In this document: positions 11,386 through 24,146 of the stretch, one piece after another
How positions within the stretch are numbered: position 1 is the first letter of the stretch
How the letters are laid out: every line of letters starts with the position of its first letter
From: Stomoxys calcitrans
Taxonomy: Eukaryota; Arthropoda; Insecta; Diptera; Muscidae
NCBI RefSeq assembly: GCF_963082655.1
Contig: NC_081555.1
Location: 89,230,272 to 89,294,271, forward strand
DNA: 64,000 nucleotides
Direction: 5' to 3'
Translations under genes and position numbers: made by a program
Notes under the pieces: model-generated
Databases searched by the model: none
Seen by the model: the letters and a program-made list of their open reading frames with translations, nothing else
Told to the model about the DNA's origin: nothing

Positions 11386-12797
11386 AGTAAAAAGGCGTTA
11401 AGTTCGGCCGGGCCGAACTTTGGATACCCACCACCTCGGGTATATATGTAAACCACCTTTCGTCAAATTCGCGGAAAAATGCATACCTTATGACCCATAG
11501 CAGCTATATCGAAATATGTTCCGATTTGGACCAAATACTAATAAATAAAAGTCATTGTTCAACTGTATAAAACAAAATTTGCTCTTTTTAGTAGCTATAT
11601 CTAAAAATAAACCGCTCTGAACCATAAACGACACGGATGTCGAAAAGCCTAAGATACGTCACTGTGTCAAATTTCAGTGAAATCGGATTATAAATGCGCC
11701 TTTTATTGGGCCAAGGCTTTTCATCAAGATATAGGTCTATATGGCAGCTATATACAAATCTGGACCGATTTCGACCAAGTTGCAGATAAATGTCGAAGAG
11801 TTTAACACAACTCACTGTCCCAAATTTCGGCGAAATCGGGCTATAAATGCGCCTTTTATGGCCCCAAAACCTTAAATCAAGAGATTGGTCTATATTGCAG
11901 CTATATCCAAATCTGGACCGATCTGAGCCAAATTGAAAAATAATATCGAAAGTTTTATCACAACTCACTGTCCCAAATTTCGGCAACATCGGACAGTAAA
12001 TGCGCATTTTATGAGCTCAAAACCTCAAATCGAGAGATCGGTCTATATGGCAGCTATATCCAAATCTGGACCGATCTGGGCCAAATTGACGAAGGATGTC
12101 GAAGGCCCTAAGACAACTCACTGTCCCAAATTTCAGCAAAATCGGATAATAAATGTGGCTTTTATGGGTCTAAGACCCTAAATCGGAGGATCGGTCTATA
12201 TGGCAGCTATATCCAAATCTGAACCGATCTGGGCCAAATTAACGAAGGATGTAAAGGGGCCTAACAAAACTCACTGTCCCAAATTTCAACAAAATTGGAT
12301 AATAAATGTGGCTTTTATGGGTCTAAGACCCTAAATCGGAGGATCGGTCTATATGGCAGCTATATCCAAATCTGGACCGATCTGAGCTAAATTGACGAAG
12401 GATGTTAGGGGGCCTAAAACAACTCACTGTCCCAAATTTCAGCAAAATCGGAGAATAAATGTGGCTTTTATGGGTCTAAGACCCTAAATCAGAGGATCGG
12501 TCTATATGGGGGCTATATCTAGATATAGTCCGATTTGGGCCATCTTCGAACTTAACCTGCTTATAGACAAAAAAAGAATCTGTGCAAAGTTTCAGCTCAA
12601 TATCTCAATTTTTGAAGACTGTAGCGTGATTTCAACAGACAGACGGACAGACGGACGGACATGTCTAGATCGTCTTAGATTTTTACGCTGATCAAGAATA
12701 TATATACTTTATAGGGTCGGAAATGGATATTTCGATGTGTTGCAAACGGAATGACAAAATGAATATACCCCCATCCTTCGGTGGTGGGTATAAAAAT
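11386..12797 (+). mobile_element. Mini-me-type element, type B, complete (plus)
   Basis: The head reads 'gttcggccgggccgaac' (11403), then 'acccaccacctcgggtata'. About six units of ~152 bases follow, each with 'gatcggtctatatggcagc' (12039, 12191, 12343 and others) and 'actcactgtcccaaattt'. The end has (GACR)n near 12637-12660, a TATATATA block, and the tail 'ccttcggtggtgggtata'. Frames such as 11588-12007 arise from the repeat units and are not genes. Confidence 0.8.
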
Positions 12798-13189
12798 TAC
12801 TGTTTCAAGTTTTTCTTAAGTCTTAGTTTATAAACGAGACCTAATGGCTCAAATAATTGAAATCAATAGACTAAAAATCTTCAGTGCTAATATGAAGTGT
12901 TTAGTCTCATAATAAACTGAATGTAGGCAAGGGCTAAAGCTTTGAAGCCACTGGTGTTGGATGCACTTATAAGGTGAGGTCGATCTGCCGAAATCACGAT
13001 AGCGGTAGAACGCTTAATGTTATCCGCTTGAAATTTTGCACAGATACTTAGGTTAGGTTGAAAAGAGGGTGCGGATATAAATGGACGCCACATGCCACTA
13101 CGGCCATACACCTAAGCCAGTAATCGGCTTGTTGTGCGCTCCAAATGCTAAAAAGAAAATAAATACAATTCACTGTCCCAAAAACAGCT
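12798..13189. repeat. Spacer ending in a LINE-associated tail repeat
   Basis: Bases 13046-13142 ('gccagtaatcggcttgttgt') recur at 21970-22050 next to the LINE remnant and inverted at 21550-21655. The link to that LINE suggests a LINE end. The first 250 bases are unassigned. Confidence 0.45.
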
Positions 13190-13640
13190 TATAAACTCAT
13201 CATACCAGCGAAGCGTAGATACAACACCAATTGAAATACTAATTGGAACGAGAATGAAAACTAAAGAAGATTTGGAATTAAAAGTACTACTCGATCAAGA
13301 ACTTATTGCTATTTACGACGAATAACTATACGACAATCTGCGAAGCAACAAATTCTTGCCTTACACGAGGAAAACGGATGAGATTTTAATCAAAAACGTT
13401 AACCTGCGATTCAGTAAAACGAGAACAACATCGTAGCAATTAAACGGACTCAATTAGGAGGTGGTCTTAAGCTTAAACGAAAGTTTTTAGGACAATATAA
13501 ACTTGCTAGAATCAAACCGAACAATACTTACGATGTGATCAAGATTGGTAGCAGTGAAGGACCAGGACATATGACAACTTAAGCTGAATTCATGAAATCA
13601 TTACCCGATTACCCGATGATCGATGATGACACGTGAGTTG
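13190..13640 (+). pseudogene. Decayed Ty3/Gypsy-type pol C-terminus (integrase end)
   Basis: Conceptual translation gives TPIEILIGTRMKTKEDLEL, then in another frame KRTQLGGGLKLKRKFLGQYK and YDVIKIGSSEGPG. These match the C-terminal part of Gypsy-type integrases (P-F-E-x-L-x-G ... I-A-I-K-R-T-Q-x-G-x-G-L-K-L ... G-P-Y-K). Several stops and frame shifts separate the parts. No catalytic core remains. It is unlike the intact Gypsy at 45060, so it comes from a different family. Confidence 0.7.
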
Positions 13641-13805
13641 TAGGAAGAGAGAAAAAAATAGGTCTGCACATGCGTCAATCAACCATCAGCGTTCAGTAGT
13701 TGCGACGACGCGCGGCAGTAAATTTATTCATTCAATCATACATTTTGTAAATCATTTAAATACCCCTAACATTTTCCATTAAACTTTTGACTCACTAAAT
13801 ATCCG
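13641..13805 (+). other. Possible LTR remnant after the Gypsy pol end
   Basis: Sequence directly after the pol remnant, including 'cgacgacgcgcggcagtaaa', lies where a 3' LTR is expected. No partner LTR exists in the window, so this is positional inference only. Confidence 0.3.
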
Positions 13806-13965
13806 TGTTTTGATGAATTGAGCCAATCGGGTAGGCATAATACCACTCTTGCCTCCTGCCAGGCTTTCGGAGTATATGCAAGATCTTTGCAGGCTCTGAA
13901 AATATTGGAAAAATGGAATGTCCGTGAAGATGGAGTTAACTTTAACTAGCAGAGACACAAACCCA
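13806..13965 (-). pseudogene. Small LINE reverse transcriptase fragment
   Basis: The minus strand contains 'cgaaagcctggcaggaggca', which reads P-K-A-W-Q-E-A as in the LINE RT block A-W-Q-x-x-R-V. A related stretch is at 23660-23700 (AEAWQDTRVAFVPKP). Too short to be functional. Confidence 0.5.
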
Positions 13966-14045
13966 TTCAATTAGCAGCACACTGTTACGAGCTTAGCAGA
14001 GCTATGCTATCAATTTAACAGAAAAGGTCTAAAAATACAATCAAG

Positions 14046-15387
14046 AACAAGTAAAAGCGTGATAAGTTCGGCCGGGCCGAATCTTATATACCCTTCACCA
14101 TGGATCGCATTTGTCGAGTTCTTTTCCCGGCATCTCTTCTTAGGCAAAAAAGGATATAAGAAAAGATTTGCTCTGCTATTCGAGCGATATCAAGATATGG
14201 TCCGGTTCGGACCACAAATAAATTATATGTTGGAGACCTGTGTAAAATGTCAGCCAATTCGAATAAGAAGAAGAGAAAAGAATAGAGAAAACGATTTATG
14301 TGGGAGCTGTATCGAGCTATAGACCTATTCAGACCATAATAAACACGTTTGTTGATGGTCATGAGAGGATCCGTCGTACAAAATTTCAGGCAAATCGGAT
14401 AATAATTGCGACCTCTAGAGGCTCAAGAAGGCAAGATCCCAGATCGGTTTATATGGCAGCTATATCAGGTTATGAACCGATTTGAACCTTATTTGACACA
14501 GTTGTTGAAAGTAAAAATAAAATACGTCATGCAAAATTTCAGCCAAATCGGATAGGAATTGGGCCCTCTAGAAGCTCAAGAAGTCAAATCCCTAGATCTG
14601 TTTCTTTGACAGCTCTATCAGGCTATGAACCGATTTGGACCATACTTGGCACAGTTGTTGGGTATCATAACAAAACACGTCGTGCAAAATTTCATCCCAA
14701 TCGGATAAGAATTGCGTACTCTAGAGGATCAAGAATTCAAGACCCAAGATCGGTTTATATGGCAGCTATATCAGGTTATAGACCGATTTGAACCATACTT
14801 GGCACAGTTGTTGGATATCATAACAAAACACGTCGTGCAAAATTTCATTTCAATCGGATAAGAATTGCGCACTCTAGAGGCTCAAGAAGTCAAGACCCAA
14901 GATCGATTTATATGGCAGGTATATCAGGTTATGGACCGATTTGAACTATACTTGGCACAGTTGTTGGATATCATAACAAAACACGTCGTGCAAAATTTCA
15001 TTCCAATCGGATAAGAATTGCGCATTCTAGAGACTCAAGAAGTCAAGACCCAAGATCGGTTTACATGAAAGCTATATCAAAACATGGACCGATATGGTCC
15101 ATGTTTTGATTTACCAACCGACCTACACTAATAAGAAGTATTTGCAAAATTTCAGCGGCTAGCTTTACTCCTTCGGAAGTTAGCGTGCTTTCGACAGACA
15201 GACAGACGGACGGACAGACGGACGGACAGACGGACAGGCGGACGGACATGGCTAAATCGACATAAAATGTCGCGACGATCAAGAATATATATACTTTATG
15301 GGGTATCAGACGAATATTTCGAGTAGTTACAAACAAAATGACGAAATTAGTATACCCCCTCATCCTATGGTGGAGGGTATAAAAATA
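14046..15387 (+). mobile_element. Mini-me-type element, type A, complete (plus)
   Basis: The head 'gttcggccgggccgaatc' starts at about 14068. Units of ~150 bases follow ('gatcggtttatatggcagc' at 14442, 14747 and related), then a long (GACR)n run (15195-15247), 'tatatatac' and the tail 'ggtggagggtataa'. The unit spacing and tail match the copy at 19130. Confidence 0.8.
15076..15110. repeat. Perfect 15-bp hairpin in the mini-me unit
   Basis: ATCAAAACATGGACC, 5-base loop, then its exact reverse complement. In sister copies the right arm reads 'ggcccatttacaatcccaa' instead, so here a fold-back copy replaced normal sequence. Confidence 0.75.
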
Positions 15388-15526
15388 ATGAAAAAATTCA
15401 TAAGAAACGACAACAAGAGCACTTAAAGGACCACAAACATTGCGAATTATGTAAAAAATTATCAAACAAAGTAATAAATGCAGAAGGAACAAATCTACAA
15501 CACCAAAAAGTCCAAAGCGAAAATTA

Positions 15527-16235
15527 GAAAAACTAAGAGGGGTGCCGGGTATCCACTTATAGTGAAGGAAGCTCTTGATGCCTAGGATCTAAATCAAAAA
15601 GCAAAATATCCAAAAAGTCGCCAGTATTTGAGATAAATGGCATTTAAAGTTAAAGTTAAAATTAACAGAATGGCCCACTGTGCAAAACTAAGAGGGGTGA
15701 CGGGTACCCACTTATAGTGAAGGAAGCTCTTGATGCCTAGGATTTAAATCAAAAAGCAAAATATCCAAAAAGCCGCCATTATTTGAGGTAATTGGCATTT
15801 AAAGTTAAATATAAATACTATAGAATGGCCCACTGTGCAAAAACTAAGAGGGGTGTCGGTTAAGGAACCCCTCTTAGTGAAGGAAGCACTAGATGCCCAG
15901 GATCTAAATCAAAAAACAAAATATGCAAAAAGTCGCCAGTATTTGAGATAATTGGCATTTAAAGTTAAAGTTAGAATTAACAGAATGGCCAACTGTGCAA
16001 AAACTAAGAGGGGTGTCGGTGAAGGAACCCCTCTTAGTGAAGGAAGCACTAGATGCCCAGGATCTAAATCAAAAAACAAAATATGCAAAAAGTCGCCAGT
16101 ATTTGAGATAATTGACATTTATAGTTAAAGTTAGAATTAACAGAATGGCCTACTGTGCAAAAACTAAGAGGGGTGTCGGGTACCCACTAATAGTGAAGGA
16201 AGCTCTAGATGCCTAGGATCTAAATTAAAGTTAGT
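15527..16235. repeat. Five-unit tandem array, ~155-160-base units
   Basis: The phrase 'aaactaagaggggtg' begins units near 15532, 15687, 15842, 16002 and 16162. Each unit includes 'gaaggaagc', 'gatgcc(t/c)aggat' and 'aaagtcgccagtatttgaga'. Two units carry 'aaggaacccctctta', the others 'gggtacccac'. Minisatellite-like and non-coding; the frame at 15909-16118 is an artefact of the array. Confidence 0.85.
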
Positions 16236-16249
16236 TAGTAAAAGTTAGT

Positions 16250-16955
16250 AGTAAAGTTATGTTTGTGGACTATGGGAAAATGGGGCTCAAATGAAAGATA
16301 TTTGGGAGTAGACCATGAATCTGACATCAACATTCGGGACCATCTGTCTAGGGGACATAACAACCCCCAAGTAGGACGAATTTGCTCACCAACACAATTT
16401 GGGTCTTCAAGACAGTGGAACTCGATATTCATAGTTTTTAGGGCCCATACCCCAAACCGGACCTTTTTGCTGGCTTTTTCAATAAGGGGTTTAAGAATTT
16501 GGAAAACGAATTTGATAACCTATTTTGGGGCCATGTGTTTGGGGGACGCCTCATCCTGTAAACTCCCCTAAACCAATGGCAATATGGGGTTTAAATAAAT
16601 GGTATTTCAAGGAAGAGCACGATGCTGAAATTTTTTTAGGGCCAAGTGTCTGGGGGACCACCTCACCCCCGAAAACACCCCTAAATCAGATATCATGTGA
16701 ATAGCGGGTTGAAATAAAGTATTTTACGAATGGAGTACACCTTACATCCAAACTTAAATTCATAGACCAATAAAGATCACATGGGATTCGGACAAAGGCA
16801 CTTATATTGTTAAACAATTAGTCAAGCGATATACTATTTTCGTAGCATGGTTTTTAACTAAAATCTCTTTAATTGTTGAAAATAAATATTCCAAGGAAAC
16901 TTTTGTTCCATATAAAGTAAACGAAGGCGCAGCGGAGCGGGCTCGGGTCAGCTAG
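16250..16955 (+). mobile_element. Helitron-like element, copy 3 (5' truncated)
   Basis: The right end carries GGCGCAGCGGAGCGGGCT ... CAGCTAG|T at 16955, the same 3' hairpin and CTAG end as copies 1 and 2. Units such as 'ggggctcaaatgaaaga' (16280) fill the interior. No TC-type 5' end is seen; it fades into the tandem array. Confidence 0.7.
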
Positions 16956-17789
16956 TACACAATATAATAAAGAAATTATATTTGAAAAAAATTTTAGGTC
17001 ATTTTTATGATTGTGACAGGAAACTAATAAACTCTCATAAATTTATGCTTAATTGCCCTTTGGGGTTTTTATTATATCTACTCCAATTACATTCAATTTA
17101 AGGAGGAAAAGGAAAGTAAATGCAAATGAAAGGAACAGGGACAAAGGAAATGACATTTTTATTGATGTGTGTTTTTCCGTTGGCTACATGGTGGGGATGA
17201 TTTTGTTACAGAATTGTGAAAAATGTGCAACTTACACGTGTTAGTACAGGTATATAGCTCCGTAAAATGAGATGCGCCCCTTCATAAATACCTGTAATTA
17301 AAATATTGAAAAATACGTTGTATAAATAGGTGTTCATTGATCGATTTGTGTCATTCAAAGAAAGAGGGCAATGGAAGCGACTGTTTCTACCCTTACCAAC
17401 TGAGCGATAATTGATTGTTCCAAAAGTAGCATTAACTAGTTCGACAACAGTACAGATAGTCTTTGGTAGAATTACAATGGAATATCAACGAGAAAAAGGA
17501 AGCATAACCCAACAGGCATTGCAAAACGCCTTGTAACAAGTTCACAGTTGTCGTCCCATGGACCAGCAACGGTCTGCCAAAAGCTTTTCGCTGAGGCTAT
17601 TGAAATGTCAAGCCTATGTCAGTCAGCAATCCACAAGGCTATAGACAAGGAAGCTGCTCGGGTGAAGGAGTATTTGGTAAGCATGCTCTATATAGAAAAG
17701 TAAAGCATACACTTTGACGGCAAATACCTTGAGAGCGTAGAATATCAGGCCTTGGTCCTTAAGAATAAATCTAAAGAAATTAAATTGAC
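16956..17789. other. Unassigned sequence
   Basis: The 63-residue plus frame at 17053-17244 and the CAA-rich text near 17480-17660 show no recognised domain. No repeat unit was identified. Confidence 0.35.
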
Positions 17790-18900
17790 TGAGTTGCCAT
17801 CACCGAAGGGGGGCGGACCCTCCCCCATACCCAAATTTTCAAAAACACCAGATCTCGGAGTTACGTGCACCGATTTAAGCGAAATTTTGTATGCCACCTT
17901 ATGGTACACCAAAAAACGAAATTGGTATGCAATTTTTGGGTCCAATAACCTGGGGGGACGCCCCATCCCAAAACCCATCCGGGCGGACATGCTTACCGAT
18001 TGGGAAAATATGGGTATCAAATGAAAGGTATTTAAGAGTAGAGTACGAACTTGATATAATCCCCCACCCCAAACAGCCCCCCAACAGGACTCTTCCACCC
18101 CCTTTGGCAATATGGGTATCAAATGAAAGGTATTTTAAAGAAGGGTACAAATCTGACTTTGGTGTCTGAGGGGCCTCTTCACCCCGCAAACCCCCCACAC
18201 GGACATGTTTACCGATTGAGACAATATGGATACCAAGCGAAAGGTATTTAAGAGTAGAGTACGAACTTGATACACAAATTTCGCCCAAAGTAATCGGGGC
18301 TCCCCCACCCCAAAAAAAAACACCCCAAAAGGACTCTTTCACCGCTTTGGGCAATATGGGGATCAAATGAAAGGTATTTAAAAGTAGAGTACAAATCTGA
18401 CATACAAATTTATGACTTGGTGTCTGAGAGACCTCCCCACCCCCGAAATCCCCCCGCAGATCATATTTACCAATTAAGACAACTTTTAAAAATGAAAGAT
18501 TTTTAAAAGTTGAGTAAGAATCTGATATTAAAATATATTTCTTTGTATCTGAGACGCCTCCCCACCCCCCAAAACCCGCCAGCAGGGCTTATTTACCAAT
18601 TGGGACAATATGGATATCAAATTAAAGTTGTTTCGAAGTTGAGTGCAGATCTGTTGTAAGAATTTGGTCCAAAGTGTTTACGAGGCTTCCTCAAACCCAA
18701 AACCCCTTAAACGGGCGTGAATGTCCACCGTCACAAAATGGGTATCAAATGAAAGGTCTTTGGGAGTTGACTACGAATCTGGTATACATATTTGGGATAG
18801 AGTCTGGGACTGGCCCACCCTCTAGATACCCTTCAATAGGACGTGAAGTTCAAGCAGATTAACATGTGAATTAAAATAAAGGTCTATGTCAGTAGAGTTC
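17790..18900 (+). repeat. Helitron-type internal repeats without recognisable ends
   Basis: Units around 'atgggtatcaaatgaaaggt' recur near 18010, 18112, 18355 and 18740, with 'gaagggggcggaccc'-type text at 17808. They match the interior of the Helitron copies, in plus orientation. Neither the TC start nor the CTAG end was found. Overlapping frames at 17745-18366 come from these units. Confidence 0.65.
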
Positions 18901-19129
18901 GAATCTAATGTTGATGTAAAAATTCAAGAACGTCCAGCCGTCCTGCCGTTCAGCAGGATATGTATATCGTTGCAATAAAGAACTCAAATAAATTGTCTTT
19001 TGGGCCTTATCGTTGGGGCAAGCGACCCATTCCTCTCAATAAAAGCAACACCAAACTGTTATGTAGGACGACCGAGAATATATTGTACTCAAATGAAAGG
19101 ATGTGTCAGAGTGAAATCCAAATAAATAA

Positions 19130-20938
19130 ATAATAGTAAAAGCGTGCTAAGTTCGGCCGGGCCGAATCTTATATACCCTCCACCATGGAGCGCATTTGTC
19201 AGTTCTTTTCCCGGCATCTCTTTTTAAGCAAAAAAATGATATAAGAAAAGAAAGAAAGAAAAATTTGCTATTAGAGCGATATCAAGATATGATCCGGTTT
19301 AGACCACAATTAAATTATATGTTGGAGACCTGTGTAAAATGTCAGCCAATTCGAATAAGAATTGCGCCCTTTGGGGGCTCAAAAAGTAAAATAGAGAGAT
19401 CGATTTATATGGGAGCTGTATCGGGCTATAGACCGATTCAGAACATAATAAACACGTATGTTGATGGTCATGAGAGGATCCGAGAGGATTTCAGGCAAAT
19501 CGGATAAGAATTGCGCTCTCTAGAAGCCCAAGAAGTCAAGACCCAAGATCGGTTTATATGGCAGCTACATCAGGTTATGGACCGATTTGACCCATACTTG
19601 GCACAGTTGTTGGATATCATAACAAAACACGTTGTGCAAAATTTCATTCTAATCGGATAAGAATTGCGCACTCTAGAGCCTTAAGAAGTTAAGACCCAAG
19701 ATCGGTTTATATGACAGCTATACCAGGTAATGGCCCGAATTAAACCATACTTAGCACAGTTGTTAGAAGTGATACTAAAACACTATGTGCAAAATTTCAG
19801 TCTAGTCGGATGAGAATTGCGCCCTCTAGAGGCTCAAGAAGTCAAGACCCAATGTCGGTTTATATGGCAGCTATATCAGGTTATAGACCGATTTGAACCA
19901 CACTTGGCACAGTTATTGAATATCATAACAAAACACGTAGTGCAAAATTTCATTCCAATCGGATAAGAATTGCGCACTCTAGAGGCTCAAGAAGTCAAGA
20001 CCCAAGATCGGTTTATATTGCAGCTATATCAGGCTATGGACCGATGTGAACCATACTTGGCACAGTTATTGGGTATCGAAACAAAACACGTCGTGCGAAA
20101 TTCCATTCAAATCGGATAAGAATTGCGAACTCTAGAGGTTCAAGAAGTCAAGACCCAAGATCGGTTTATATGGCAGCTATATCAGGTTATGGACCGATGT
20201 GAACCATACTTGGCACAGTTGTTGGATATTATAACAAAACACATCGTGCAAAATTTCATTCCAATCGGATAGGAATTGCGCACTTTAGAGGCTCAAGAAG
20301 TCAAGACCCCAGATCGGTTTATATGGCAGCTATATCAGGTTATAAACCGATTTGAACCATACTTGGCACAATTGTTGGATATAATAACGAAACACGTCGT
20401 GCAAGATTTCATTTCAATCGGATAAGAATTGCGCACTCTAGAGGCTCAGGAATTCAAGGCCCAAGATCGGTTTATATGGCAGCTATATCAGGTTATGGGC
20501 CGATTTGAACCATACTTGGCACAGTTGTTGGATATCATAACAAAACACGTCGTGCAAAATTTCATCGCAATCGGATTAGAATTGCCCACTCTAGAGGCTC
20601 AAGAAGTCAAGACCCAAGATCGGTTTATATGGCAGCTATATCAAAACATGGACTGATATGGCCCATTTACAATACCAGCCGACCTACACTAATAAAAGGT
20701 ATTTGTGCAAAATTTCAAGCGGCTAGCTTTACTCCTTCGGAAGTTAGCGTGCTTTCGACAGACAGACGGACGGACGGACGGACGGACAGACGGATGGACA
20801 TGGCTAGATCGACATAAAATTTCACGACGATCAAAAATATATAATTTATAGGGTCTCAGACGAATATTTCGAGTAGTTACAATCAGAATGACGAAATTAG
20901 TATACCCCCCATTTTATGGTGGAGGGTATAAAAATAAT
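19130..20938 (+). mobile_element. Mini-me-type element, type A, longest copy (plus)
   Basis: The head 'gttcggccgggccgaatc' begins at 19151. At least eight units of ~150-154 bases follow, with 'atcggtttatatggcagc' or variants near 19547, 19701, 19853, 20007, 20160, 20312, 20466 and 20618. Then come (GACR)n at 20759-20793, a TATA-rich block and the tail 'ggtggagggtata'. Units are closer to each other than to the outermost ones, as in arrays that expand by unequal exchange. Confidence 0.8.
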
Positions 20939-21189
20939 ACATAAGGGCCGATCCAAATAGAATAGGACAGCAACAAAAGATCTTTGGAAGCAGAGTACAC
21001 TTTTTACCCTCAAATTGGGATAGACACAGGAGGACTAACGGATCTTTAAAAATGTGGTATCCCAAGTGGTTGCTTTGAAATATGATTTTGAATGAAGATA
21101 ACCAAAACTACAACTGTACGAGATTCTTTGCTCTGAATATCTTGATAGACACCTTCAAAATGTTTGACGTTATGGGACCAAACAAAATG

Positions 21190-21480
21190 CTCTAGCACGA
21201 TGCTTATATTATTTCAGTGTCCGCACCTAAACTCCCTTCAAACCGGCCATGTTTGCCTACTATAGCAATAAGCGCCACAAATAATAGGTATTTGATAGTA
21301 GAAAACGCATTTGATAAACAATTTTGAGGCCAAGTGTTTGGATGTCGTCTCACCCCATACACCCCCCCAAAACCAACGGCATTTGGGGCTAAAAAAAAGA
21401 AATTTGAGAGGAGAGCCGTGGGTGGCCGCCCCACCCTACATACCCTTCAATCTGGACATATTTGTGGATTATGGATAACG
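21190..21480 (-). repeat. Helitron-type repeat fragment
   Basis: Text such as 'ccaagtgtttggatgtcg' and 'caccctacatacccttcaa' belongs to the Helitron-type unit family. No ends are present. Confidence 0.45.
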
Positions 21481-21549
21481 GTAAACCTCAGATCAGTTAT
21501 GCCAGACTGATATAACTCTTAAAAAGGAATTTCTTTTTCGATGTTAAAT

Positions 21550-21655
21550 TTTAGTATCAGAGCGCACAACAAGCCGATTACTGGCTTAGGTATGTGTCCG
21601 AAGTGGCATGGGGCAGATTAATATCCCCACCCTCCTGTCAACCTAACCTAAATCC
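21550..21655 (-). repeat. Inverted copy of the LINE-associated tail repeat
   Basis: Reverse complement of the block at 13046-13142 and 21970-22050 (shared 'acaagccgattactggctta'). Confidence 0.55.
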
Positions 21656-21969
21656 ATTTCTGTCCCTAGCCAAATCTCACAAATCTTTCCTAGCGCTCGA
21701 CGAATGTTGATCCCTGTCCATCGGTTATCACACTCCTTGTGAACCTCCTACTCCCTGTTGTTAAAAATTGTAATAACCACACTGTAAATAACGACATTAG
21801 CAACGGTTCTAGGAGCTACATTGCTATAATTCGTCTTTGTTCTCTTGGGAACGGGAACTACGCCAGGTGATTGCATTATTTTAAACGATTGCTAACTATT
21901 TCTGAGTTTAGACATCAAGCGTGCTACCCATGTCTAGCAAACATTCTCCGAACTAAGGTTAGACTGCAA

Positions 21970-24000
21970 AGAAGATTTGGGATATAAATCCGCCTCATGC
22001 CACTATGGACATACACCTTAGCCAGCAAAGGGCTTGTTGTGCGCTCTAATACTAAAATATAGGGTCAGGAATTATGTGCTACTAACAAAATCTCTAATTG
22101 TTTTCCATACCACACGCCCCTAAGTGGGTTCATGTCTGATATTGTGTCGCCACCTAAGTGCCGGTATCTGTAAGCCGCGAAAGCCGGACAATGACATAGA
22201 AAATATTCCAACGTCTCATCATATTCCCCACATGCACATGTGAACTCGTAGTCCTATGTGTCCGGTTATGATACCGAAAGCTACACTGACCTCCCTCCTC
22301 CCTCATCCTTTCAGCAATAGCCTCTTCTTCTCAGGATCCAGATCTCTCCGTTTCGCTCTTCCAAAATGTTACTGATCGCCCATGCCCTTAATTCGGCCGC
22401 TGACTCGAAAGGCTTCAGAATAACCAAGTTTATTGATAGTCTGGCAGTCTGGTCAGACTGTCGACGCAAACCTTAAATGGGTCTGCGTCGACTCAAAAGG
22501 CTTCAGGATAACCAAGTTTATTGACAGTCTGGCAGACTGGCCTTCACTGCCCGCTCTTTCATTCCCCCATTACTCCGCTATGGCCCGGCACTCGAATTAT
22601 GCGGATCGTGTCATCCTCAGAGAATGCGTTAATCTCCTTCTTACACATCCTGGTTGTTAAATTCCTGATGGCCACTTTACTGCCCGTAAAGATGTTCACA
22701 CTCGACGTCCTCGCATTAACACCACAGTACCTAACGCATTTATCCGTGTTCGCACGGATTTCTGAGTGCAAGTCCGTATTATGGTCGGTGAGTTGAAAAG
22801 AGATCACTGGCAACACCAGAGTTCCTTCAATCCAAGACTGTGCCTCTGGCAGGTCGAGTGTCTCGCACTCGCCCTCAAGTGTCATCTCAGGTATCCAATC
22901 CAAAATCTCTTCTAATCCCCCCGGGTTTCCTATCGTCGCCTCGATTATACCACAATGGTATGACCTCCTGATCCTATCATAGCCGCAGTGGCTGCCTCAC
23001 ACTTACTCTGTATGTCAATGGGTCGGATATCTTGAATAGTTTCCAGTACCCCAGTGGACGTGGTCCTCATCGCTCCGCCTATGCCAAGACAAAATGTTCT
23101 GCGAACCTGCTGTATTATGCTTAGGGTGCACTTTTTCTTCATCGCAGTCCACCAAATCTAATCACTGTCCTGTAGAGCCATGGGTCCAGACCCCATTTCG
23201 AGTATACAGCCGGTCTACATAGTGTGGATCATCTGTGAGCCTCCTCAGTGCGCTCCTAATTGTGGCACTTCCAATTCTGTTTCCCGTCCAAGATCACTTC
23301 TAAGTATTTGACCTTGTCAGATAACGTTCTGTTGAAGGGACATGTGGTGCGTCAAATTGGTCCACCTTTTTTCGGTCTTCTTCCGGTTGACATTGCGACC
23401 TCTGGATCTAGCCCAATCGTATGCCTTCACCAAGATGCTTTCGGCCTTTCTGCATAGCTGATTCGGATGCATACCTCTTAGAAGTTTTATAATATCGTCT
23501 GCGGGTTCGAATCCCTCCTCAGTCATTATCCGTTATTTATGTTGGTCACCCATTGGAGTGGCTGACCACTATATATTTATGTCATGGAACCCACAATTTA
23601 TCCACATGTTCCTTAGCATATCCCTTGCCTTTCTAGGCTTGGGTACAAATGCCACCCTTGTATCCTGCCAGGCTTCCGCAGTATATGGATGGGGCGCCAG
23701 ATAGTCAGCCTCTTTCTGTAGTAACGATGGAAATATTCTATCAGGTCCGGGTGACTTAAACGGTTGAAAGCACCTCAAGGTTTCCTTTGCCAAAAATTCC
23801 GAAATGATAAGCCTTCGATCAATCTCATTATTCCAAGATTCCAGTGGATGTCCGTGCGTCCCATGGTATGCTGTGGAAAATCTGTTTTCATAAAAAGCCT
23901 TAAAATGTCTACAGATGAGGTTGGATCGGTCTTGTTCCAAAGACTCTTATCAGGTATCTTGGTCAGAAGCCTCTGCAGACCAGTCGCCTATTAGCTAGTA
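21970..24000 (-). pseudogene. Decayed LINE (I/R1/Jockey-type), longest remnant
   Basis: On the minus strand, from right to left, blocks appear in ORF2 order. Frame 23940-23569 gives FKSPGPDRIFPSLLQKEA and AEAWQDTRVAFVPKP, both RT palm-side motifs. Frame 23526-23317 gives DDIIKLLRGMHPNQLC and 22903-22559 gives the RNase H end VPGHSGVMGE. The RT Y-A-D-D is degraded to an E-P-A-D-D-like form near 23510. Stops and shifts separate the blocks. Bases 22390-22540 contain a ~96-base tandem duplication ('aaggcttcag(a/g)ataacc'). Bases 21970-22060 hold the probable 3' tail shared with other copies. Confidence 0.75.
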
Positions 24001-24146
24001 GGTCTGGTCCAGTCACTCCACTATAGGGGTTTCAATAGGAGATCGTGGCCACCTACAGCTTTGTTATTGCCAACTAATACGTACAAGGCATTGTGGAATC
24101 CATTTTGTTGTTGAAGTACAGATGTCGCTGCAACAGTGTCATAATT

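Noticed and set aside
11588..12007. 139-residue minus frame with repeated peptide phrases
   Set aside because: Same cause: type B units of ~152 bases keep one frame open by chance.
15195..15247. (GACR)n runs as stand-alone microsatellites
   Set aside because: They occur at the same position in each mini-me copy, so they are part of the element.
15527..16235. CRISPR-like array
   Set aside because: Whole ~157-base units repeat without short identical repeats separated by unique spacers, in a eukaryotic context.
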